A DNA stretch of 26,738 nucleotides. It comes from Synergistales bacterium. GTDB taxonomy: Bacteria; Synergistota; Synergistia; Synergistales; Aminobacteriaceae. Below are positions 1 to 7,347 of the stretch, in pieces. Position 1 is the stretch's first letter. Each line of letters opens with the position of its first letter. The stretch is from contig BNVH01000052.1 in assembly GCA_025997955.1 (NCBI GenBank), positions 1-26,738 of the forward strand. Reading direction: 5' to 3'. The notes beneath the pieces were generated by a model, which searched no databases, was not told where the DNA came from, and saw only the letters and a list, made by a program, of their open reading frames with translations. The translations under genes and the position numbers were made by a program.

Positions 1-2
1 GC

Positions 3-68
3 GCGCGAGTTTTGGGAGCGGCGATATTGCTTCTCGCTCTCATCGCGGTCAGGAGAAAGGCGTTTTAA
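3..68 (+). CDS. C-terminal end of a membrane or surface protein (5' end outside window)
   Basis: The frame beginning at base 3 is open from the window edge and reads ARVLGAAILLLALIAVRRKAF before a TAA at 66-68. It is a single hydrophobic stretch of about 14 residues followed by a basic RRK tail, the shape of a C-terminal membrane anchor. A strong intrinsic terminator starts 27 bases later, which supports a real gene end here. The pattern resembles the tail of the protein at the other end of the window (hydrophobic helix plus ARKK), so it could be another C-terminally sorted surface protein. The diagnostic Cys-Gly motif would lie outside the window. Only 21 codons are visible, other frames are also open at this edge, and no function can be assigned. 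Confidence 0.45.
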   Translation, partial: ARVLGAAILLLALIAVRRKAF

Positions 69-94
69 GTTACGGATTATCCACACTAAATCCG

Positions 95-136
95 CGCGCG
101 TGTCCAAATCAAAAGGACGCGCGCGCGAGTTTTGTT
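95..136 (+). terminator. Intrinsic (rho-independent) terminator
   Basis: Bases 95-105 pair with 115-125 to give an 11-bp GC-rich stem (one G-T wobble at 101/119) around a 9-base loop, aaatcaaaa. The T-rich stretch TTTTGTTTT follows at 128-136. It sits 27 bases after the stop of the partial upstream gene and more than 200 bases before purE, so it separates that gene from the purine operon. Confidence 0.85.
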
Positions 137-198
137 TTATTATAGATATAGAGGTTGTTTTAGAGCGCCATAACAGACTTTTGTACATTCTTGTTAAG

Positions 199-223
199 CC
201 TGAAATTTTTTATGAAATGGTCG
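199..223 (+). repeat. 25-bp element, copy A (upstream of purE)
   Basis: The 25 bases here begin CCTGAAATTTTTTATGAAA and end GGTCG. They recur on the minus strand at 25517-25493, upstream of xylB, with one mismatch (T at 218 here, C there). Both copies lie in intergenic DNA upstream of a metabolic gene or operon and read in the same direction as that gene. It could be a shared operator, an upstream promoter element or a dispersed genomic repeat; the sequence alone does not decide. Confidence 0.7.
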
Positions 224-232
224 TGTTAAAAT
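224..232 (+). promoter_or_regulatory. Possible extended -10 promoter upstream of purE
   Basis: TGTTAAAAT at 224-232 fits the extended -10 form TGnTATAAT with five of six -10 bases. No good -35 lies 17 bases upstream; that position is occupied by the A/T-rich 25-bp element. The same 13-base string GTGTTAAAATTCA recurs just after murG. This would be an alternative to the TTGACA promoter that follows. Confidence 0.35.
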
Positions 233-243
233 TCACTTGCAAG

Positions 244-271
244 TTGACAAATTTTCAATAAAGTATAGGAT
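244..271 (+). promoter_or_regulatory. Probable sigma-70 promoter of the purine operon
   Basis: A perfect -35 TTGACA lies at 244-249 and a weaker -10, TAGGAT (four of six), at 266-271, with a 16-base spacer. Transcription would begin near 278, giving a leader of about 65 bases before the chosen purE start. A perfect 10-bp palindrome, ACTTGCAAGT (235-244), abuts the -35 and is a candidate operator. No purine-riboswitch core is apparent in the leader. Confidence 0.5.
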
Positions 272-276
272 TATCG

Positions 277-314
277 TTGTTTTTAATGTTGTTTTTAATA
301 ATGTTGTTTTTAAT
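277..314 (+). repeat. Three direct copies of TTGTTTTTAAT in the purE leader
   Basis: The 11-mer TTGTTTTTAAT occurs at 277-287, 289-299 and 304-314, so the spacing is 12 then 15 bases. It lies between the promoter and the purE ribosome site. It may be slippage-generated low-complexity DNA or an mRNA-binding site array. It also creates in-frame TTG and ATG codons upstream of purE that have no ribosome site. Confidence 0.7.
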
Positions 315-342
315 AAAGAAAAATGCGAGGGGCGTGTCTATT

Positions 343-843
343 GTGGCGTTGGTCGGAATTGTTTTGGGGAGCGACTCGGACTGGCCTGTTATGGAGGGTG
401 GCTTTCAGGCGTTGGGAGACTTTGGCGTCGAGGCGGAAGTTTTGGTCGCGTCGGCGCACAGGACGCCTGACATCGTCAGAGATTTTGCAATCTCCGCTAA
501 GGCTAAGGGTATTGAGGTTATCATAGCGGCGGCGGGTGGGGCGGCGCATTTGCCCGGCGTCATAGCGGCTCATACGACCTTGCCCGTCATAGGCGTGCCT
601 ATAGCGGGCGGCGCGCTTAAAGGCATGGACGCGCTTCTCAGTATAGTCCAGATGCCCTCAGGCGTCCCTGTGGCGGCTATGGCTATAGACGGCGGGAAGA
701 ACGCGGCTCTTTACGCGCTTTCTATTTTGGCGCTGAAGCACGATTCTATCTCTAAAAATTTAGAGAACTTTCGCGTAGATCAGTCGGAAGCGGTGCGCCG
801 CAAAAACGCCGCGTTACAGGATAAGATAAACTCTAAGCGGTAA
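343..843 (+). CDS. purE: PurE, N5-carboxyaminoimidazole ribonucleotide mutase / AIR carboxylase catalytic subunit
   Basis: Cytosolic enzyme of de novo purine synthesis that makes CAIR. The 166-residue product is normal for bacterial PurE. Family motifs are in order: GSDSD (residues 9-13), ASAHRTP (36-42), AAAGGAAHLPG (62-72) and SIVQMPSGVPV. I chose GTG 343 because GAGGGG (327-332) lies 10 bases upstream and the product then starts MALVGIVLGSDSD as in homologues. The frame stays open back to 277, but that adds an implausible hydrophobic tail with no ribosome site. PurE works with PurK when it is the mutase type; PurK is not in the window, so it is either elsewhere or this PurE uses CO2 directly. 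The gene is first in the pur operon, and its last three codons form one arm of a terminator-like hairpin. Confidence 0.95.
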   Translation: MALVGIVLGSDSDWPVMEGGFQALGDFGVEAEVLVASAHRTPDIVRDFAISAKAKGIEVIIAAAGGAAHLPGVIAAHTTLPVIGVPIAGGALKGMDALLSIVQMPSGVPVAAMAIDGGKNAALYALSILALKHDSISKNLENFRVDQSEAVRRKNAALQDKINSKR

Positions 844-865
844 ATCCAAGCCGCTTAGAGTTTTT
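831..865 (+). terminator. Terminator-like hairpin spanning the purE stop codon, inside the operon
   Basis: CTCTAAGCGG (831-840) pairs perfectly with CCGCTTAGAG (851-860), a 10-bp stem with a 10-base loop, and TTTTT follows at 861-865. The left arm is the last coding bases of purE and its TAA (841-843) is in the loop. This has every mark of an intrinsic terminator, yet purC follows 42 bases later on the same strand with no obvious promoter between. It may give partial termination, coupled to translation because a ribosome finishing purE would cover the stem, or it may protect the purE mRNA 3' end. Confidence 0.75.
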
Positions 866-894
866 GATATTTGGAAAATTTGATATTTGGAAAA
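863..894 (+). repeat. Perfect 16-bp tandem duplication before purC
   Basis: TTTGATATTTGGAAAA occupies 863-878 and is repeated without change at 879-894. The second copy runs into the purC ribosome site (AGGAG, 894-898). The duplication overlaps the U-tract of the preceding hairpin at its first bases. It looks like a recent tandem duplication that changed the distance between terminator hairpin and ribosome site. Confidence 0.85.
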
Positions 895-907
895 GGAGAA
901 TGCGAAT

Positions 908-1618
908 ATGAGTTTTGAGGAAAAAATGCTTTACGAGGGAAAAGCAAAAAAGGTTTTCACGACGGATAATATGGATGAGTATCGGGTGTATTTCAAGGAC
1001 GACGCCACGGCGTTCAACGGCGAAAAGAAAGGGACAATCCAGTCTAAGGGGGTTTTGAACAACTCCATATCGTCGTTCTTCTTCGAGCTTTTGCAGTCCA
1101 AGGGTATAAACACACATTTCGTGAAGAAGTTGAACGAGCGCGATATGCTTGTAAAAAAGCTCACCATCGTCCCCATAGAGGTGGTCGTCCGCAATATCGC
1201 CGCCGGCAGTTTGGCTAAGCGCCTTGGCTGGGAGGAGGGGCGCAAGCTCAAGAAACCGGTCGTAGAATTTTATTATAAGAGCGACGAGCTCGGCGACCCG
1301 CTTATCAATCGCTCTCATGTCGCGGCTCTCGACATAGCCACGCCTGATCAACTTGACGAGCTAGAGGGTGTTTCTCTCAAAATAAACTCGGCGCTGTCGG
1401 AGTTTTTAACTGAAAAAAACATCTTGCTCGTGGACTTCAAATTGGAGTACGGTCTTCATAAGGGCGCTCTTTTGCTGGGTGACGAAATCTCCCCTGACAC
1501 ATGCCGCTTCTGGGACGCGAGTACAAATGAAAAGTTGGACAAAGACCGCTTCCGCCGCGATTTGGGCAACGTCGAGGAGGCCTATCAAGAGATTTGGAAA
1601 CGCATCGGAGGAAAATAA
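908..1618 (+). CDS. purC: PurC, phosphoribosylaminoimidazole-succinocarboxamide (SAICAR) synthase
   Basis: Joins aspartate to CAIR using ATP to give SAICAR, the step after PurE, in the cytosol. At 236 residues it has the usual length of monofunctional PurC. Recognisable stretches are MLYEGKAKKVF near the N-terminus (ATP-binding strand), FKDDATAFNG, the central VPIEVVVRNIAAGSLAKR signature, and LVDFKLEYG followed by DEISPDTCRFWD (SAICAR synthetase signatures 1 and 2). ATG 908 is preceded by AGGAG (894-898) at 9 bases; an upstream in-frame TTG (887) lies inside the tandem repeat and is unlikely. It is followed after 2 bases by purS. Confidence 0.96.
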   Translation: MSFEEKMLYEGKAKKVFTTDNMDEYRVYFKDDATAFNGEKKGTIQSKGVLNNSISSFFFELLQSKGINTHFVKKLNERDMLVKKLTIVPIEVVVRNIAAGSLAKRLGWEEGRKLKKPVVEFYYKSDELGDPLINRSHVAALDIATPDQLDELEGVSLKINSALSEFLTEKNILLVDFKLEYGLHKGALLLGDEISPDTCRFWDASTNEKLDKDRFRRDLGNVEEAYQEIWKRIGGK

Positions 1619-1620
1619 CA

Positions 1621-1914
1621 ATGCCGCAATACAAAGCCAAAGTCACGGTAATGTTCCGCAAAAGTATTTTAGACCCGCAGGGAGCGGCTATTGAGCGCGC
1701 CGTAAAGTCAGTGGAGGGTGATATTTCGTTCCCGGATGTTTCGTCCGTCCGAGTCGGCAAAGTTGTAGAGCTTATAATCGACGGCTTAGACGCCGCTGTC
1801 ATAGAAGAAAAAGTTAAGCTACTGGCCGACCGCGTCTTGGCCAACACCGTCATGGAGCAGTACGTCGTGGAGGTCGAGCCTTTTGCGGGAGAGTCTTGCA
1901 ATGGGCGCGAATAA
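1621..1914 (+). CDS. purS: PurS subunit of phosphoribosylformylglycinamidine (FGAM) synthase
   Basis: A 97-residue product beginning MPQYKAKVTVMFRKSILDPQ, followed by the PurS signature G.A.ERAVKS and VRVGKVVEL. In systems with a short PurL, PurS is a small bridging subunit that docks the PurQ glutaminase onto PurL. GGAGG (1607-1611) lies 9 bases before ATG 1621. The protein is slightly longer than the usual 80-85 residues, by a short C-terminal extension that overlaps the start of purQ by 14 bases. The order purS-purQ-purL agrees with a three-subunit enzyme and supports the call despite the short length. Confidence 0.93.
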   Translation: MPQYKAKVTVMFRKSILDPQGAAIERAVKSVEGDISFPDVSSVRVGKVVELIIDGLDAAVIEEKVKLLADRVLANTVMEQYVVEVEPFAGESCNGRE

Positions 1915-2611
1915 AGCTAAGGCCGCCGTAATTGTCTTCCCCGGCTCTAACTGTGACAACGACGCGGGACGCGCTATAAAGGCCGCGACAGGCGTAGACG
2001 CGCGTTTTGTCTGGCACAGAGAAACATCTATGGAGGACTTCGACCTAATAGTGTTGCCGGGCGGGTTTTCGTTCGGCGATTATCTCCGCACAGGGGCTAT
2101 AGCGCGATACTCACCCATTATGAAAGAAGTCATTAGGCAAGCGAGACGCGGGGCCAAAGTGCTTGGCATATGCAACGGCTTTCAGATTCTGACTGAGTCC
2201 GGGATGCTGCCCGGCGCGTTGTTGCGCAACAGGGATTTGCTCTTTCTCTCAAAAGACGTCTACCTTCGTGTCGAGAACAACAATACCGCGTTCACGAGCG
2301 CCTACAAAGAAAAACAGGTAATAAGACTTCCCATAGCGCACGGCGATGGCAACTACTATATCGACGACGAGGGGTATAAAAGGTTAGTCGGCGAGGGGCG
2401 AGTCGTGTTTCGCTATTCCGCGCCGGACGGCGCGACAGAGGGCATGGCGCCAAACGGCGCTAAGGGCGACATAGCCGGGATAATCAATGACCACGGCAAT
2501 GTATTAGGTCTTATGCCGCACCCGGAGCGCCACTGTGAGGCAATCCTCGGCGGCGCGGACGGCAAATGGATGTTTGAATCTTTATTGAACGCGGTTGGAG
2601 GACAATCTTGA
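1901..2611 (+). CDS. purQ: PurQ, glutaminase subunit of FGAM synthase
   Basis: Class I glutamine amidotransferase that supplies ammonia to PurL for conversion of FGAR to FGAM. The 236-residue product has the oxyanion strand VLPGGFSFGDYLR, the nucleophile Cys91 in GICNGFQIL, and the His207/Glu209 pair in MPHPERH. ATG 1901 follows GGGAGAG (1887-1893) by 7 bases; an in-frame TTG at 1883 overlaps that ribosome site and is rejected. It overlaps purS by 14 bases, and its TGA shares one base with the purL ATG, so the three subunits are probably translationally coupled for balanced stoichiometry. Confidence 0.96.
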   Translation: MGANKAKAAVIVFPGSNCDNDAGRAIKAATGVDARFVWHRETSMEDFDLIVLPGGFSFGDYLRTGAIARYSPIMKEVIRQARRGAKVLGICNGFQILTESGMLPGALLRNRDLLFLSKDVYLRVENNNTAFTSAYKEKQVIRLPIAHGDGNYYIDDEGYKRLVGEGRVVFRYSAPDGATEGMAPNGAKGDIAGIINDHGNVLGLMPHPERHCEAILGGADGKWMFESLLNAVGGQS

Positions 2612-4818
2612 TGTCAGACGCGCAAAACCTATGGAAAGAACACGGGCTTACAAAAGAAGAATACGATAAAATTTTAGCGCTTTTGAAGCGGCAGCCCAAT
2701 TATCTTGAGCTTGCGCTTTTCGGTGTGATGTGGTCTGAGCACTGCGGATACAAAAACTCTAAGGCGCAGCTCAGAAAGTTCCCAGTAAAGGGAGCTCAGG
2801 TGGTTCAGGGGCCGGGGGAGAACGCCGGCGTAGTGCGTCTCGACGGCAAACTTTGCGCGGCTTTTAAGATGGAAAGCCACAACCACCCCAGCGCGGTGGA
2901 GCCCTATCAGGGCGCGGCCACGGGTGTAGGAGGGATAATACGCGACATCTTCGCTATGGGAGCGCGCCCTGTGGCGTCCCTTGACAGCCTGCGCTTCGGG
3001 ACGCTTGAAGACGCTCATACAAGGCAACTCTTTCGGGGAGTTGTCGCTGGTGTGGGCGGCTACGGCAACTGCATAGGTATACCCACGGTGGGCGGCGAGG
3101 TGTCGTTTCACCCCTCATACAAGGGAAACCCGCTGCTCAACGCGATGTGCGTTGGGCTTGTCGATGAGGACAAAATATTTAAGGGGCAGGCTGTCGGCGT
3201 CGGCAACATCGTCGTACTTGTCGGCGCGCGTACGGGGCGCGACGGTATAAAAGGCGCCAGCTTCGCGTCAGAGGAGCTCAGTGAATCCGATAGAGACAAG
3301 CGCCCTAACGTGCAGGTGGGCGACCCATTTATGGAAAAACTTTTGCTCGAAGCGTCTCTTGAGGTCTTAGAAGCCGGGCTTGTCGTTGGATTGCAAGACC
3401 TTGGCGCGGCTGGGCTTACTTCCTCCACAGTCGAGATGGCCGGACGCGCCGGCAACGGCATAACCATAGACCTAAACAAAGTCCCTATGCGAGAAAAGGG
3501 CATGGAACCTTGGGAGACGATGCTTTCGGAGTCTCAGGAGCGAATGCTCATGGTGGTTGAACCCTCCAAAGTAAACGCGCTGACAAAGGTCTTCGAGAAG
3601 TGGGATTTAAACTCCGCGGCCATAGGCACTGTCACAGACGATGGGAATTTTACTATAACGCGAGGAGGCGAAACGCTTGCCTCCGTCCCGGCGGAGCTTT
3701 TAACAGATAAAGTCCCAGTCAATATTCGCGAACAACGCGAGCCGGCTTACTTCAAGGCTCTCAAAACGGCCGATTTTTCAAAATTAAAGGGCTATGGTGA
3801 CTGGAATGAGCTTCTTGAGCGTCTCCTCTCGTCTCCAAATATAGCCTCCAAACGCTGGGTCTACGAGCAGTACGACTGCACCGTAGGCGTAAATACGGTC
3901 GTCCGTCCGGGGAGCGACGCGGCGGTGCTGCGTTTGCCCGGCTCTAAAAAGGGCATGGCCTTAGCCGTGGACTGCAATACGCGCTATACATATCTTGACC
4001 CCCAGCGCGGCGGGGCCATAGCCGTTGCGGAGAGCGCGCGAAACGTGGCGGTTAGCGGCGCGAAGCCTCTCGCTATTACAAACTGTCTAAACTTCGGCAA
4101 CCCCGAGAAGCCTGAGATTTACTGGCAGTTCGTAAAAGCCACGGATGGCGTGGCCTCTGCCTGCGAGGCTTTGAATACGCCCGTGACGGGCGGCAACGTC
4201 AGCTTTTACAACGAATACGACGGGCAAGCCATTCAACCATCGCCCACGATAGGCATGGTGGGCGTCATAGATGACGTGGAAAAGCGCCTGACGAGTTCGT
4301 TCAAGCGCGAGGGCGATATTGTGTTGCTCGTTGGCGAGTCGCTTGAGGAACTGGGCGCGTCCGAGGCGCACTATATCTTGACGGGCAAGGACGAGGGCGA
4401 GGTTCCCGTTTTGGATTTCGATAAGGAAAAAGCTCTTTACGCATTCCTATCGGAAGGCGCGGATAAGGAGCTGCTATCGTCCGCTCACGACTGCGCGGAC
4501 GGCGGGCTTGCCGTGGCTTTGGCCGAGAGCGCGATACAGGGTGGTATTGGCGTCACTCTCGCTTGGGAGGATAAGAACATCTCAGTGGCGGCGGCGCTTT
4601 TCGGCGAGAGCCAGTCCCGCGCGGTCGTTTCGTTTAATTCTAAACACAAGGGTTCGGTAGAGGCGCTTTTGAAAAAACATTCTGTTCCTTTCACTCCGCT
4701 CGGCCAAACCGGAGGCGAGAATTTTTCGATTAATCTAAACGGCGCGCTGGTCATTTCGCGCGCACTCACGGAATTAGCGCGAGTGTGGGATACGACTATT
4801 TCGGAGATAATGAAATGA
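2611..4818 (+). CDS. purL: PurL, synthetase subunit of FGAM synthase (short form)
   Basis: ATP-dependent amination of FGAR, using ammonia from PurQ. At 735 residues it is the short PurL that needs PurS and PurQ, not the 1,300-residue fused form. Visible motifs are MWSEHCGYKNSK near residue 41, KMESHNHPSAVEPYQGAATGVGG near 86 (nucleotide and metal binding), QDLGAAGLTSS in the first half, and the duplicated half with NCLNFGNPEKPE, TGGNVSFYNE and AHDCADGGLAVALAESA. GGAGG (2597-2601) is 9 bases before ATG 2611. It overlaps purF by 4 bases (ATGA). Confidence 0.97.
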   Translation: MSDAQNLWKEHGLTKEEYDKILALLKRQPNYLELALFGVMWSEHCGYKNSKAQLRKFPVKGAQVVQGPGENAGVVRLDGKLCAAFKMESHNHPSAVEPYQGAATGVGGIIRDIFAMGARPVASLDSLRFGTLEDAHTRQLFRGVVAGVGGYGNCIGIPTVGGEVSFHPSYKGNPLLNAMCVGLVDEDKIFKGQAVGVGNIVVLVGARTGRDGIKGASFASEELSESDRDKRPNVQVGDPFMEKLLLEASLEVLEAGLVVGLQDLGAAGLTSSTVEMAGRAGNGITIDLNKVPMREKGMEPWETMLSESQERMLMVVEPSKVNALTKVFEKWDLNSAAIGTVTDDGNFTITRGGETLASVPAELLTDKVPVNIREQREPAYFKALKTADFSKLKGYGDWNELLERLLSSPNIASKRWVYEQYDCTVGVNTVVRPGSDAAVLRLPGSKKGMALAVDCNTRYTYLDPQRGGAIAVAESARNVAVSGAKPLAITNCLNFGNPEKPEIYWQFVKATDGVASACEALNTPVTGGNVSFYNEYDGQAIQPSPTIGMVGVIDDVEKRLTSSFKREGDIVLLVGESLEELGASEAHYILTGKDEGEVPVLDFDKEKALYAFLSEGADKELLSSAHDCADGGLAVALAESAIQGGIGVTLAWEDKNISVAAALFGESQSRAVVSFNSKHKGSVEALLKKHSVPFTPLGQTGGENFSINLNGALVISRALTELARVWDTTISEIMK

Positions 4819-6236
4819 CCGAAGACGATTTTGACGATTTTGACAAGCTAAACGAAAAATGCGGGCTTTTCGGTTTCTGGAGTGAAAAACGTTCCGTAGC
4901 TGATGTTTGTTACCTCGGGCTTTTCGCGCTTCAACATAGGGGGCAGGAAGGCGCCGGAATTGTCACCACGGACGGAATGCATATAGATATAGAAAAGGGC
5001 GCAGGGCTGATGACGGACGTGTTCCGCAAACGTCTCCCAAGTCTCAAGGGGCACTGCGGCATAGGTCACGTCCGCTATTCCACATTTGGGGGAAGCTCCT
5101 TTGAGAACATACAGCCGTTTTTGGCGTCATTCGTAAAGGGCGGCGGTTTTATCAGCCTCGCCCACAACGGAAGCCTCACAAACGCCAAAAAAATCCGCAC
5201 AATGCTGGAGGCCGACGGTTGCCGTTTTCAGTCAACGTCCGACAGCGAGTCTATGCTAAACCTCATAGCGCATAGCACGGAGCGGACTATCGAAGAAAAG
5301 ATACTTCGTAGCCTAAACGAAGTAGAGGGGGCTTTCAGCCTCGTTATAATGACAGGCGACAAGCTCTTCGGTGTCCGTGACCCTCTGTCCTTCCGCCCTC
5401 TTTGTATAGGTAAGATAGACGAAGGGGAGTTTGTCATAGCCTCCGAAAGCTGCGCTCTTGACGCCGTCGGCGCTGACTTTATCCGCGACGTGGCGCCGGG
5501 CGAAATGGTGGTTATAGATAAAAGCGGACTTCATTCTTATTTTCTTAAACAAAAAGACAGACTTTCTTTTTGTGTGTTTGAGTATATCTATTTTGCCCGC
5601 CCGGACAGCGTAATAGACGGCAGGGGTGTTTGGCAGGCGAGGTACGATATGGGCAGGCAGTTGGCGCGCGAATTTTTGACTTTGCATGACAAGAGCGGCG
5701 TAGACATAGTCGTGCCGGTGCCGGACACGGGCATAGCGGCGGCTATAGGCTTCGCGGCGGAGAGCGGCTTGCCCTATGTGGAGGGATTGATAAAAAACCG
5801 CTACGTCGGACGCACGTTCATTTTGCCGGAGCAAAAATCGCGAAAAGCCTCCGTGGATATGAAGCTCAACCCGATAAGAGAAAATCTGAGGGGTAAGCGC
5901 GTTGTGCTAATAGACGACTCTATAGTCAGAGGCACAACAAGCGCGCGCTTGATAGAGTTGCTTCGTCACGCCGGCGCTCTGGAGGTGCATATGTGCGTAT
6001 CCTCCCCGCCTATAACTCACCCTTGTTACTACGGCATAGATACATCCAAACGCAAAGAGCTGATAGCGTCGGTCTTGAGCGAGAATGATACAGGGCAAAA
6101 GATAGGCACGGACAGCTTGCGTTATCTGTCGCTTGAGGGGTTGCTCGACGCCTTAGACGACAGCGCGGACACATGTATGTGCACGGCTTGTTTTCATGGA
6201 CGATACCCCACTGACGTGGGCGAGGTACAAGAATAG
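4815..6236 (+). CDS. purF: PurF, amidophosphoribosyltransferase (iron-sulfur type)
   Basis: First committed step of purine synthesis: PRPP plus glutamine to phosphoribosylamine. The 473-residue product has an N-terminal glutaminase domain whose nucleophile is Cys16 in EKCGLFGFW, so a 15-residue acidic propeptide would be removed. A C-terminal phosphoribosyltransferase domain carries the PRPP loop VVLIDDSIVRGTTS (363-376). Four cysteines match the ligands of the 4Fe-4S cluster of Bacillus-type PurF: Cys253 (FCVFEYIYFARP), Cys404 (HPCYYGID), and Cys456 and Cys459 (CTAC near the C-terminus). The start is the ATG overlapping the purL stop. Assembly and activity are therefore likely oxygen-sensitive, as in the B. 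subtilis enzyme. Confidence 0.97.
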   Translation: MTEDDFDDFDKLNEKCGLFGFWSEKRSVADVCYLGLFALQHRGQEGAGIVTTDGMHIDIEKGAGLMTDVFRKRLPSLKGHCGIGHVRYSTFGGSSFENIQPFLASFVKGGGFISLAHNGSLTNAKKIRTMLEADGCRFQSTSDSESMLNLIAHSTERTIEEKILRSLNEVEGAFSLVIMTGDKLFGVRDPLSFRPLCIGKIDEGEFVIASESCALDAVGADFIRDVAPGEMVVIDKSGLHSYFLKQKDRLSFCVFEYIYFARPDSVIDGRGVWQARYDMGRQLAREFLTLHDKSGVDIVVPVPDTGIAAAIGFAAESGLPYVEGLIKNRYVGRTFILPEQKSRKASVDMKLNPIRENLRGKRVVLIDDSIVRGTTSARLIELLRHAGALEVHMCVSSPPITHPCYYGIDTSKRKELIASVLSENDTGQKIGTDSLRYLSLEGLLDALDDSADTCMCTACFHGRYPTDVGEVQE

Positions 6237-6248
6237 AGGTGCAAGATA

Positions 6249-7307
6249 ATGGGAGCCGAAAAGAAAAAAAATATGACCTACCGCGACGCCGGCGTGGACG
6301 TCGACGCGGGCAATAAATCCGTAGAGGAGATAAAAGACGCGGTGCGGGCTACGTACCGCCCTGAGGTCTTGGGCGACCTCGGAGGGTTCGGCGGACTTTT
6401 CGCGCCGCGCTTCCGCGACTTTAAAGAGCCTGTGTTGGTGTCGGGCACGGACGGCGTCGGCACTAAGTTGGAGGTAGCCTTTATGATGGACCGCCACGAC
6501 ACGATAGGACAGGACCTTGTGGCCATGTGCGTCAATGACGTTTTGGCGCAGGGCGCGGAGCCGCTTTTTTTCCTCGACTACTTAGCAGTGGGCAAGCTCG
6601 TGCCGTCTCAGGTAAAGGACATAGTATCGGGTGTGGCTTTGGCTTGCCGCGAGTCGGGATGTTCGCTCATAGGCGGAGAGACCGCCGAGATGCCGTCTTT
6701 CTACAAAGAGGGCGAGTATGACGTGGCCGGCTTTTGCGTAGGTATAGCCGACAGAGCAAAACTCTTGCCAAGTCCTGATATAATAGACGGCGACGCCATA
6801 ATTGGCCTCCCTTCGAGCGGGCTTCATTCCAACGGGTTTTCTCTGGCGCGCAAAATTTGTTTTGACCATATGGGGCTCGACGTAACGGACTACATCGACG
6901 ACCTTGAGCGTACCATTGGCGAAGAGCTTCTAAAGCCCACAAGGCTCTACCCAAATGCCATCTTGCCGCTCTTGCCGAAATTCAACATAAAGGGCATCGC
7001 CCATATAACCGGCGGAGGATTTTATGACAACCTGCCGCGCGTTTTGCCGAGTCGCGCGGAGTTAGGGATGGAGATAGAGCTTGGCGCTTGGCCGATTTTT
7101 CCGATATTCGCGCTCCTTCAGAGATGGGGCAATGTCGAAGACAAAGAGATGTTCCGCACGTTTAATATGGGGATAGGGTTAGCTCTGGTTGCGCCGCCCG
7201 GCGAGGCCGACGCTATTATCTCAGAGCTTCGTTCTCACTGCGAGGCGGCTTACAGAATAGGAAGCGTTGTCGGCGGCAAACGCGTTGTCAAGATAAATGG
7301 GTTGTAA
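6249..7307 (+). CDS. purM: PurM, phosphoribosylformylglycinamidine cyclo-ligase (AIR synthetase)
   Basis: ATP-dependent ring closure of FGAM to AIR, the substrate for the PurE step. The 352-residue product is of usual length and shows MTYRDAGVDVDAGN near the N-terminus, SGTDGVGTKLEVAF, MCVNDVLAQGAEPLFFLDY, GGETAEMPSFY, and ITGGGFYDNLPRVLP. ATG 6249 follows AGAGGTG (6235-6241) by 7 bases; the internal ATG at 6273 has no ribosome site. It is the last intact gene of the operon. purN, purH and purD, which commonly follow purM, are missing; a recG remnant on the other strand begins 25 bases after the stop. Confidence 0.97.
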   Translation: MGAEKKKNMTYRDAGVDVDAGNKSVEEIKDAVRATYRPEVLGDLGGFGGLFAPRFRDFKEPVLVSGTDGVGTKLEVAFMMDRHDTIGQDLVAMCVNDVLAQGAEPLFFLDYLAVGKLVPSQVKDIVSGVALACRESGCSLIGGETAEMPSFYKEGEYDVAGFCVGIADRAKLLPSPDIIDGDAIIGLPSSGLHSNGFSLARKICFDHMGLDVTDYIDDLERTIGEELLKPTRLYPNAILPLLPKFNIKGIAHITGGGFYDNLPRVLPSRAELGMEIELGAWPIFPIFALLQRWGNVEDKEMFRTFNMGIGLALVAPPGEADAIISELRSHCEAAYRIGSVVGGKRVVKINGL

Positions 7308-7326
7308 AGATTAAGACGAGGAAATT

Positions 7327-7347
7327 GGCGCGTTAGCGCCTTGATTT
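7327..7347. terminator. Weak hairpin between purM and the recG remnant
   Basis: GGCGC (7327-7331) pairs with GCGCC (7336-7340) across a GTTA loop, followed on the plus strand by TTGATTT. The stem is only 5 bp and the T-tract is interrupted, so termination is likely weak. It sits where convergent transcription from purM and the sepF side would meet. Confidence 0.3.

Noticed and set aside
277..342. PurE read from TTG 277, giving a hydrophobic N-terminal extension
   Set aside because: No ribosome site precedes it, the extension arises from three T-rich repeats, and homologues start at the equivalent of GTG 343.
140..342. Purine riboswitch before purE
   Set aside because: I could not find the conserved aptamer core or its paired loops; the leader is short and A/T-repetitive.
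2674..3111. Long antisense frames inside purL and purF
   Set aside because: They have no recognisable domains or ribosome sites, and the sense frames are clear conserved enzymes.
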